Shown: positions 12,374 to 20,617 of the stretch, piece after piece | How the letters are laid out: the number at the start of each line of letters is the position of its first letter | Position numbering within the stretch: the stretch's first letter is position 1 | Assembly (NCBI GenBank): GCA_002946415.1 | Contig: NJPS01000062.1 | Location: forward strand, 62,001 to 126,000 | Length of the DNA stretch: 64,000 nucleotides | Direction: 5' to 3' | From: Rutstroemia sp. NJR-2017a BVV2 | Taxonomy: Eukaryota > Ascomycota > Leotiomycetes > Helotiales > Rutstroemiaceae | The notes under the pieces: model-generated | Seen by the model: the letters and a program-made list of their open reading frames with translations, nothing else | Database searches by the model: none | Told to the model about the DNA's origin: nothing | Program-made: the position numbers and the translations under genes

Positions 12374-12649
12374 GATCACGGTAGGACTGCGAAGTCAATG
12401 AGGGAAACGAAAAACACTGGAGTGAGAAGTTTAGTATAGGTGATGCTAAGCGAGAGCCATGCTAGCAGGGCTGGAGATCAGGTGCGTTTGTGTTCTACCA
12501 AATTCAGTGTGTTCTACCAAATCCAGTATGAAAAGGCACATATCACATTTAGAGTAATTTGCAGCAGATTTGACTGATTTCAAAGTATCGGTGAAATATA
12601 GAGCTTTAAGTAAGAATGAATAACTCAAAATACACCCGAATGAGTGAGT

Positions 12650-13579
12650 TCAAAGTTGCGCACTGATTCTTTCTGGCCCAGAATCACTAAATGTGCTGTT
12701 CCAGTCCCGCATCAATGACACCAAGCCTCCACAATAACTTCTCTCAGCCTTAACATATTTCTGACTTCCCGGCCCAAATGACCAAGCAATTGCATTCATT
12801 TCCTCGGGGTCATAGGATGGTGCCACGGCAAAGAAGTCCTTGAGTCCATCGCTTACCTCAGGGAAGATGCCGACAGGAAGTTTGAGCGCGTAATATGCAA
12901 CTCTTTCGATTGCTCCAGTTGTTGCCTTCAGCGTAACCGAAAAAGTGAAACCAAGCGGATTGAGATGATGGAGCATTTCAAGGAATTCGGACTCCGTTGG
13001 AGGCCGTGCCCCCGCCAACTCATTGAATTTCGCAGCTTGAGTGCGTGATAATGGTCCGCGGGCTCGAAAGTAGAGATTCACCGTGCTCTTTGCATATTCA
13101 ACAGCCACGTGCCTAACTGTGTCTAACCCGAGAGTATGAAATGTAGATTGGTGAATTCGAAGCGTATCTGGAACTCCAGACGCGTCGAGGATATCGTCGA
13201 GTGGCCTCAACCCTTTCAAAAATACCCAAGTCTTCACTAGGCCTAATTCTGCGTCAAAGTCACAGGACTGTTCTGGTGTTCCGCCATAAAGTGAGCTCCA
13301 AGTTGTGATCAATCTTGCCATGTCTGCGTTGTCAGATGTCAACAGGCCCGCGTTGAAAGCGATGGCCACTGTATCGATAGCTCGACGCTCATAAAAACGA
13401 TAGTCGAGACTGCCGCCCTTCTTATCGGTAGCTCTCCATAACACAGCGCCTCGATTAAAACTGTCAGGGAATGTTTCGAGGACTTTGCGAGTCACTTCCT
13501 CGGAGTAGGGAGCTCCCAGGGCGGAACTCGTTTGTCTGATCTCATCCAAGAACCTGGAGGGGGAGAAAGATGCCGCCAT
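12650..13579 (-). CDS. ABBA-fold aromatic prenyltransferase (CloQ/NphB-like, fungal type)
   Basis: A soluble aromatic prenyltransferase of 309 residues from a single exon. Enzymes of this family transfer a dimethylallyl or longer prenyl group to an electron-rich aromatic ring and lack the DDxxD motif, which is also absent here. Recognisable stretches include KTWVFLKGL, TVNLYFRARGPLS, NPLGFTFSVTLKATTGAIER and YYALKLPVGIFPE. Length fits the roughly 300-residue family. Known fungal relatives (PtfBf, PtfSs, PtfAt) prenylate dihydroxynaphthalenes in vitro; the natural substrate here is unknown. The frame extends to 13591 through a TTG; the ATG at 13579 (MAASFSP) is the likely start. It diverges from UstYa-like copy C across about 410 bp and probably shares its promoter region. 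Confidence 0.88.
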   Translation of the reverse strand: MAASFSPSRFLDEIRQTSSALGAPYSEEVTRKVLETFPDSFNRGAVLWRATDKKGGSLDYRFYERRAIDTVAIAFNAGLLTSDNADMARLITTWSSLYGGTPEQSCDFDAELGLVKTWVFLKGLRPLDDILDASGVPDTLRIHQSTFHTLGLDTVRHVAVEYAKSTVNLYFRARGPLSRTQAAKFNELAGARPPTESEFLEMLHHLNPLGFTFSVTLKATTGAIERVAYYALKLPVGIFPEVSDGLKDFFAVAPSYDPEEMNAIAWSFGPGSQKYVKAERSYCGGLVSLMRDWNSTFSDSGPERISAQL

Positions 13580-13989
13580 TTTTGGATACAATAATTCAAA
13601 TTTGGTTTTTTAATTTACAAATAAAAATCTTTATAATCGGGTGGTGAGAGCTTTTCTAGAAGCTTATTAACTTGTGCTCACCTAAACCTCTACCCACACG
13701 CATTTCGGGGTACCAGAAGTAATAAGGGCTGACGTTGATAGGTCTACCAGTTTTTAGGATTTTCCTCTCCTAATGCGAGAAAGTGGGGAAGTGCAGGCCG
13801 TAGATCTCTGAATTTGCCCGAGAAAGGCAATTGATAAAGGCTGCGCCACTTTTAATATTGCCACGCCGAGATACACACCCCACCCGGGCAGAGTGAGGAG
13901 CTGCATTTTCAAATCATCATTTTACTCAACTATCCAAGACACCTCGAATGAATTTTTTCTCCATGTTCATTCATGTATAGCTTGATACC
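13580..13989. promoter_or_regulatory. Divergent promoter region, prenyltransferase / UstYa-like copy C
   Basis: About 410 bases separate the two divergent ATGs. There is no coding content. The arrangement suggests co-regulation of the two genes, but I could not assign a specific binding site. Confidence 0.45.
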
Positions 13990-15150
13990 ATGAGTTCTTG
14001 GGTCGAAATCACAGCAAAAGCCGGAACATTGTCTCGTCACAATGAAGAACTCGAAGAGCAACAACAAACACTCCTCACATTAAAGAACTCCAGGGCCAGA
14101 GGGTCCACTGGATTATGGCCATGGCTCTTTTCTGTTAGCTTTTTGATAAACGTAATACTATTTCTGATTCTCATTATTCCCAAGACGAAGCCAGAAGGGC
14201 AACCGGAGGTCCCTGCTGCAGCGCAAAGTTTGCTCGCATCAGAATTCTGTATGTTTCTTTCGGCTTGTAATGTTGGACGTCTCCATGCTTACAATTAAAA
14301 AGTCGACCGCGTTCATCCAGCGCCAGTAGAAAGATCTAAAAATGTGGTTTTCACTGGCCCTATTTGGGGAACAGGTTCGAATGAAATCTCGATATACGAT
14401 GGCCCTCCAACGGGAAAGACCAATTTGATGTGGCATCAATTGCTAGATGGTAGATATGACTCATCCTTTACGCTTCTCTGCAACTGTTAATGCTAGATTC
14501 CCAGTGGGTATTGTTGCCCTCACGCTTGAGCAGGCTCATAGTCTACAAATCCCGACAGCACGGGCATCGAACACCGATAAAAGACCGCTTGTTCAACTGG
14601 ATGTTGTGAGATACTCCCCTCATCTATACAAACTGTTCACAGTGGGGAGATGCTGACCTCAGATTTTAAAAGTTCCATCAGTTGCATTGTTTGAATGCTC
14701 TTCGCAAGTTTATATTTGCTAGGGATTCCCAGGACCACAGCGAGTATACCAAAGGGCTGGTACATATTAGTTAGTCTCATCAAGTCCAATACTCCGCCAC
14801 AAGGCATTGTTTGACTGTTCACTCAGATCATTGCATCGATCAAATCAGACAAGTATGTATCACATTCCTCCATTCAACCGTCTCAACCCGTCCCCAGAAA
14901 ACATACAATCAGCAACCTTGCTGATCTCTGCTAAAAAAAAATACAGTCCCTCATGTGCCATGCCGATATTTCAATAGTCTACCACATCCCACGTCCTGAA
15001 AACGAACAAACCCCACAGCTCCCTAGATGGAAGGCAAACTTCTCGGCACCACATACATGTCGCGACTTCTGGGCGATACACGATTGGGCAAAGCGATATA
15101 ATACCAGTGGTTTTGAGATAGAGAGATGGAATGACAGGGAGTTTTTGTAA
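13990..15150 (+). CDS. UstYa-like oxidase (DUF3328), copy C
   Basis: A third UstYa-family protein of about 277 residues. Exons are 13990-14248, 14303-14449, 14505-14605, 14673-14769, 14827-14852 and 14947-15150; the phases agree at every junction. After a short hydrophilic N-terminus comes a membrane segment (WLFSVSFLINVILFLILII). Both motifs are intact: FHQLHCLNALRKF (H171..C175) and HINHCIDQIRQ (H200..C204), then SLMCHADIS and HTCRDFWAIHDWAK. The fifth exon is only 26 nt and supplies part of the second motif, so automated gene callers may break this gene into fragments. Expected location is the secretory pathway membrane with the domain in the lumen. It marks the right edge of the cluster as far as I can tell. 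Confidence 0.92.
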
Positions 15151-15900
15151 TTAGTAATATATGCAAATTGATACATGGCGCGTGTGTTCAAAGTAGAACA
15201 TTCCACGTCCTTTCTCCCAATGCTTCTTCTCCATCACTATATAGCTACCTTCGGTCGCAATATCTTCATTCGATTTTCTATACCATAATTCACTCCCCCT
15301 ATAATAAGGAAATAAGAACTGGCAGATATTTAGGAGGTCTCGGTCGACAAAGCACCCTTTACCATCTGTGCCGTCAGATGCACTCGCGGCAATAGTGCAA
15401 GTTGCGTGCTGTCTCTTGAGAACGATGGAGAGACTGAAGCCGTCATTGACGAAGCATCCGCGCTGGACATAAGTGGGAAAGGGGAGAAAAGTTCCGATGT
15501 TATCGAGTCCAGAGAGCCATCTTGTGAGATTTAAGAGCTGAGAATATATATATATTGAACTATCTGCAGAACTGATTTACAGAGAAAACAGAGGGTTTAT
15601 ATCCTCTAGAAGGTGGTAATAATACGGAAATAACTAATAGTCTAGAATGCACTAATTTGCCACTGTCGGAGCATATCCGACTACCTGTCGGAGTACCTCC
15701 AAATGCCTTCATTTTCACACATCTGCTTCATCCACCAATACCCCAGCACAATGTATGGAGACTATGCCAAAGTTTACCCCATCTAAGGCCGATGATGCCG
15801 AAGGTCTGGCATATTTCACAGCCACTGTGAGTCTGCCTCTATGTTAAAGGTAGTTGGAGTCAAGTTAATCGCATTTTAGATGGCACAAGTCATCTAGTGT
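15151..15900. other. Intergenic region
   Basis: About 750 bases without a convincing gene. A short open stretch starting MPKFTPSKADDAEG near 15770 (plus) ends at a GTGAGT and leads nowhere recognisable; it may be a gene fragment. Confidence 0.35.
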
Positions 15901-16350
15901 CAAAATCCAACTTTCACAACCTCGACATCGAGCTTCACCTGATAGAACAAGGAAACATTATCGTCAGACCCAGCCCCAACGCATTTCCCTGCATAGCCGC
16001 AGTCGTAGGTTTGCGACACCTGTGAATGGCGAATGCAATTCTATCACCCAAGTCTTCAGAATCTATGTGTTTCTCGCATTCTCCAGTATCTGCGTCGGCT
16101 CCGGCACAGAAATTATCGCCAGCGTCGCTCAATATGATGGATTTTACGCGGTCGTCAGAGTCGAACATAGGATACACACTCTCTAAGTCATGCATCATGC
16201 ACAGCATCAACGCATTACGATGATCAGGGCGATTGAGAGTGACAACGATCACGGACGTCGCAATTCGTGACCCGGCTGGGTGATGGGGTAGCTTGATATG
16301 TGTGTTTGGAGTGATTCGTATGAAAATGGGATCTGCATTGGTTCCATCAT
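15900..16350 (-). pseudogene. Enoyl-CoA hydratase/isomerase (crotonase) remnant
   Basis: The minus strand encodes the N-terminal third of a crotonase. From an ATG near 16350 it reads QIPFSYESLQT, then shifts frame into HIKLPHHPAGSRIATS, then VIVVTLNRPDHRNALM, VKSIILSDAGDNFCAGADAD and FAIHRCRKPTTAAMQG. The oxyanion-hole pieces (CAGAD and the following Ala-Gly-type turn) are recognisable. The frame closes soon after FPCSIR and no C-terminal half follows. Together the frameshift and the missing half make this a broken gene of at most about 110 readable residues against a usual length near 270. Confidence 0.72.
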
Positions 16351-17362
16351 TGGTGACAACTGATCTTCGAAATTATTAGATGGGCAAACGTCAAACGAGA
16401 ATGGTACGATCAATAGAAGGAACGCGGATTGCGTATGGAAACAACATGGTTCATTAATAAGAGCTGTGGTTGAGGACGGCAATGTGCAATTGTGAATACT
16501 GTTCCTGCATGCGGTCGTTGAGAAGGCATATTCAATCATTGGAAGGGGCTGCGAGACTGAGATATCTGACTAGTATCTTGTAGCAGAGAGCAGTGTTAGT
16601 AAGCGCTATCAATTAGAGTACTACGCAATAATAGGAAACCACTAGACACTACTACCATCTTAAACTATAAATCAAAATCTACTACTAGAATACAAACTGC
16701 CAGCTAAGAAGATCCACAGAGAACCCTTTATAAGCAGATTTTTCACTATTCAGTACTTCTTATTTCTATCTTTTAGGTTTTCTTAGAGTTAAGATTGCTT
16801 CTTCATAGTAACTTTCAACATTTTAGGTAGTTTATTACCGCTATATATGACCTGCTCTCTAATCGTATAGGTCTATTATATATATGTCGTTAGTAGACCG
16901 CCAAAGAGACAGATTGAGAAACTAATACTACTCAAGTTCGGGCGGACGATTAAGCAAATTTGATTCAATAACACGATACTGTATATGTTCTCGAAAGACA
17001 CGCAGCGTTTGCCGCCCTTGTGACAATGTAATGTGTTGTAGTTCAGCCACACCAATAGAGGTTAGTGCCTATCTTTTCACAGCCTTCTCTTCAGAGCGCT
17101 GCTGCTCGAAACTCGGCGCCGCGACAGACCACACCAGATAATCCTCGACTTCCCAAGCTTTATCTTCCCAAATATTGGTTTGAAACACAAGAGAAGAGAT
17201 GCTGACCTACGCGCCCTCCCAAAAGGCTGGATGCAAGAACGCGCTCTGAGCATGAATCCAATTGAATTCATGCGCCTTTCAAAAGAATCGAAAATTTAGA
17301 TCCCAGCATACCAGGATACTCTTGTCGCAAGAGGCGCCGAGAAGTTGAAGGGAGATACCGAT
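16351..17362. other. Moderately AT-rich intergenic region
   Basis: About 1 kb with no complete gene. The stretch 17040-17340 (plus) has an open frame ending ..PIEFMRLSKESKI before a TAG, just upstream of the next gene. It could be an upstream exon, but no splice pair convinced me. Confidence 0.35.
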
Positions 17363-18082
17363 ATGCAGGCGGAAGATGACGCAGATGATAGCGACGCAGA
17401 CGAAGAGAGGCCCGAGATGACAGAAGAAGAGGTGGTCGAAGCGTCCGCTCGGACAGGCCTCCATATATCCGATTCTCATGGTCTCTTCTCGGACGTCTCG
17501 AGACAGATCGTTGATGACAACCTCGACGTGTGGGGATTTGTGATATTTAAGACTTGGGGATTTGGCGCGGACTTAGCAGCCTGGGAAAAGTTTTGGGCGC
17601 GGTGGCAGCAGTTTATGGACAATCATCTACGAGCACTTGGCATGACAGGCGATCTAAAGACAGGGCTGGCAGGCAAGCTTACATGGCATATTATTGAGGC
17701 TGAAAATGCTACAATAGATCAAGTACGAGCAAAATTTGAGGAGGCTGTGGAACCGGAGACGTTACCAAATGGATTGGAGCTGGACCTTTGCTTGATGGTC
17801 GACGAAGCTTCTGCGAAGACACTGCTAGAGCCCAAAGACGGATTTGTGCCGTACGTAACGGGTATCATGAGCGACAGAGCCAAGGAGGACGCGGCCAATG
17901 ACGACCCTGCAGACGAAGGCTATTTCAAGGTTGCTATAGATGTTCTTTTGCCTGATGTCTACTACTTGCTTGCTGTGTGTTCACCGGGGCAACTTAATCC
18001 TGGAGATGGGATTATATATCGAGGAGAACTCACGGTGGATGCTGATGGTGGAAGCGGAAAGCGAGAGCTAGTGCCTATATAA
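17363..18082 (+). CDS. Hypothetical fungal protein
   Basis: An open frame of 239 residues from the ATG at 17363 (MQAEDDADDSDADEE..). I do not recognise a domain with confidence. An acidic N-terminus is followed by a well-ordered part containing VWGFVIFKTWGFGADLAAWE, KFWARWQQFMDNHLRALG, PYVTGIMSDRAKED and YFKVAIDVLLPDVYYLLAV, which has the composition of a real globular protein. The frame stays open upstream to about 17312, so an upstream exon is possible. The TAA at 18080-18082 is followed in the same frame by the next entry. One stop may therefore have split a longer ancestral frame, or the two may simply adjoin. Confidence 0.5.
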   Translation: MQAEDDADDSDADEERPEMTEEEVVEASARTGLHISDSHGLFSDVSRQIVDDNLDVWGFVIFKTWGFGADLAAWEKFWARWQQFMDNHLRALGMTGDLKTGLAGKLTWHIIEAENATIDQVRAKFEEAVEPETLPNGLELDLCLMVDEASAKTLLEPKDGFVPYVTGIMSDRAKEDAANDDPADEGYFKVAIDVLLPDVYYLLAVCSPGQLNPGDGIIYRGELTVDADGGSGKRELVPI

Positions 18083-18094
18083 GGCGGCCGAAAC

Positions 18095-18520
18095 ATGGAA
18101 ACTGCTCTACTTTTATCCAAAAAACTCGAGCCTACACTGGTAAATATCCATACATGCCCTGACACGCGGCTTGCCGTTGAACCCAATCCTCAACACAAGG
18201 ATCGAGGCTATATCAGAAGCTTGCTGGTGGAAGGGGGGTTCAAGTTTGAGGATATGCAGCTATACGAGAAGTCGGCTTTCCTATTAGTCAATGACATGGA
18301 TGAGTTTGCCACTACTATCTGGAGTACAATTGGCCAGCCGGTTGGTGGTTGGTCTGTAGAAGATGATGGGAAGTGGGATATTGCAGTGGCCAAATACAAA
18401 GAGCTTCTGAAGAATAAGAGTGGATATTACGAGGACTCCGATAGAAAAATCACCCTTGAGGCTATCGCTCAGATTGCTATTATCTGCAAGCCTGATATAG
18501 GCTATTATAACCTCTTCTGA
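18095..18520 (+). CDS. Fragment resembling the C-terminus of a SAM-dependent methyltransferase
   Basis: A 141-residue frame whose second half (RGYIRSLLVEGGFKFEDMQ, YEKSAFLLVNDMDEFATTIW, GQPVGGWSVEDDGKWDIAVA, ITLEAIAQIAIICK) looks like the C-terminal part of fungal UbiE-type methyltransferases. The SAM-binding half is missing, so this is probably a gene fragment and not a working enzyme. It follows the preceding frame with only a TAA and a few codons between. A methyltransferase pseudogene on the opposite strand lies about 550 bp further on, so this may be part of a rearranged duplicate. Confidence 0.45.
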   Translation: METALLLSKKLEPTLVNIHTCPDTRLAVEPNPQHKDRGYIRSLLVEGGFKFEDMQLYEKSAFLLVNDMDEFATTIWSTIGQPVGGWSVEDDGKWDIAVAKYKELLKNKSGYYEDSDRKITLEAIAQIAIICKPDIGYYNLF

Positions 18521-19069
18521 AGATATATAATAGATATCAGAATAAGCTCTCTATAGTTGAAGTTTTATATCTAAAATATCTTATTCTTTTAATACTAGCT
18601 TTGATGATTGCTCTAGAAAACGCTCTAATTAAGATATATTACTATCACAATTTAACAGTGATTTATCCAATTATCACAATTTTAAATTCTGGTGATTTTG
18701 ACTACTTTTACTAAAAGTTAGAAATATTATCAATTGTAACTCAGTTCTTTTAAACTATTAAAATACTCTCAAGTATTATTAATAAATTAAAGTAAAGAAA
18801 AGAGAAGATGAAAACAATTTCGTTATTTGAATAATGAATTATGAACTATTACTTATTGGAAATTAAAAATATGGTATTTGAGTATATAACTAGCGATTCA
18901 GTCACTTATATCTCGTTCTCAACTTTCTTTCTGCCCCAAATATATCTGATATGATAATAAGCTCTTTAGTCTACTAATTCATTAAAGAGCCTATCTCCTA
19001 GTATATCCAATTGTTCTATCGATAAACTAGTCTTCAGATTCGGTGTTACTATATTAGAGTTAGCCAGAT
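18521..19069. other. AT-rich intergenic region with RIP-like composition
   Basis: About 550 bases of AT-rich sequence without open frames of note. The decay resembles that of the methyltransferase pseudogene beside it. Confidence 0.4.
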
Positions 19070-19850
19070 CTGAAAGGGTAGGATAAAATTTGCTAATATA
19101 TACTTTGTATAATTAACTAATCTATCTATAGCCTTTGTAATATACCTCGCACTTATAGCGGCCAGCTTCTTGTCTGGATTCTTGGCCCAAAAACCTATAT
19201 CAACAATATCCTCTGCTTCCAACTATCCCCTTATTTCCTTTGCGTAATACTATCCGGTCTGTATCGTATCAAATAATCCCCGAACAAGTTCCAAGAGCTT
19301 TGAAAACATAGGGCCAGAGTCTGGCCCTTCCTGTTCTGCTTCTATAAACTAGATCCAACCACCGGGTTTCAGTAGTACAAAGAGTTAGTTAATTGCCTTA
19401 GGTAGTAGTGTCGGCGCTGTGCCGGGAAGAGTCAAAGACTAGTGAACAATATCAAATGTTAACTAAAGATGAATAGATCATTTATATTCGAGATTTCTAA
19501 CTTCGAATCTAGTATCCGGTGGAAGAGTCTGCGGGAAGAGGGGTAGGTTGAGGTCAGTACCAATATAGGTATGAATAGTTGGGTCTAGGAGCGTTTTCCA
19601 AAGCTCGCTGATCCAGTGGCCTGATATTGGTTAAGTCAATATTTGCTTTTCCCCTATATAACTACTATGATTGGAGATTAGGAAAGTACTAACCATTAGC
19701 AGTTCCTGAATCCAGAATCTTCAGACTTGGCTTTGTGAGATTGATTAGAGGTAGCACGATACATCTATCTAGTAGGACGAGATACTAACTTATAAGCCTT
19801 TCAGCTTCGATCGAGTTTACTAGTGAGCTGTCTTTGTAATGTTTACGGCT
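19070..19850 (-). pseudogene. SAM-dependent methyltransferase pseudogene with RIP-like nonsense codons
   Basis: The minus strand reads through a UbiE-type methyltransferase in order: YKDSSLVNSIEAERL, then KPSLKILDSGTAN (motif I region), HWISELWKTLLDPT, YIGTDLNLPLFPQTLPPDTR, FDIVH-stop-SLTLPGTAPTL, LLKPGGWI-stop-FIEAEQEG, PDSGPMFSKLLELVRGLFDT, and KNPDKKLAAISAR. Two introns with GTTAGT/CAG borders still look in place. At least five in-frame stops occur where the family has Gln or Trp (TAG for CAG, TAA/TAG for TGG). These are the changes expected from C-to-T mutation, as in RIP. Coordinates are approximate. Confidence 0.82.
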
Positions 19851-20617
19851 GTTTATAATTGTTAGGTTCTGATTAGAAGCTAATTTTTGTTATTGAAAAT
19901 TATCTTGGCGAAGAATATAAGTATATAGATATAAAATAATAGTTTAGTTGAGGTAATATAGTACTTGGTGATCTGATCTAAGAGGTAAGACCTAATCGCC
20001 ATTGTTTTCGCGGCCCGGTATTAGGGATCTAAATTGTAAACCTCAGTATCGGCTGCCAAGACGTTAAGGCTACTCCCGCTCCCAGCTCCCAGCTCCTAGC
20101 TCTTAATAGTCCCAGCTCACAGCTAGTACTCCCTGATCCTAGCACTTTCAGCTTGAAGAGCGTCTATATAAACAAACCCCAGCCGATCGATGGGGTGTAC
20201 GCAGGCGACCAGCGAATCCCCTCCTAAACAAGAGGTCGCGCTAGCACTGTACTAGATAGCAAGGATGCTCCGTGTATATACCATATACGCCCCTGTATCC
20301 AGGATGACAAAATATATATAGGCTATCTGTACCCTCTCAAATAAGGAACAGCAGTGGTACCAGACTGCTCCTTGCAACTTAATTGTACATTTGTTATCCA
20401 ACTGCTACCTGTGTAGAAAAGGTATAGCCGGAAAGCAGAGATATAGAGGGATCGGTATATATACTATATATCGCTGTCTGCTGCTGCGATGTGGTGTAGG
20501 ACTGCTGTAGAGCCTGGAACGAGCGGGGCCCAATCCGCGCGCGGGAGCTGAAACGAGTGGCCGCCACTCGGTCGGGAATAATGGGTCAGGTTGGCGGGTG
20601 CGATTCTCGTCGAATCG
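19851..20617. repeat. Intergenic region with CCAGCTCC-type repeats
   Basis: No gene seen. Around 20077-20125 the sequence repeats a CCAGCTC(C/A) unit (GCTCCCAGCTCCCAGCTCC and variants). It is followed by TATATAAACAAACC-type sequence. A very similar stretch recurs at 55020-55180. Confidence 0.5.

Noticed and set aside
1..15150. A RiPP precursor gene to go with the UstYa proteins
   Set aside because: I looked for a secreted precursor with repeated core peptides separated by Kex2 sites in and around the cluster and found none. The adenylation domain makes an NRPS-type product more likely.
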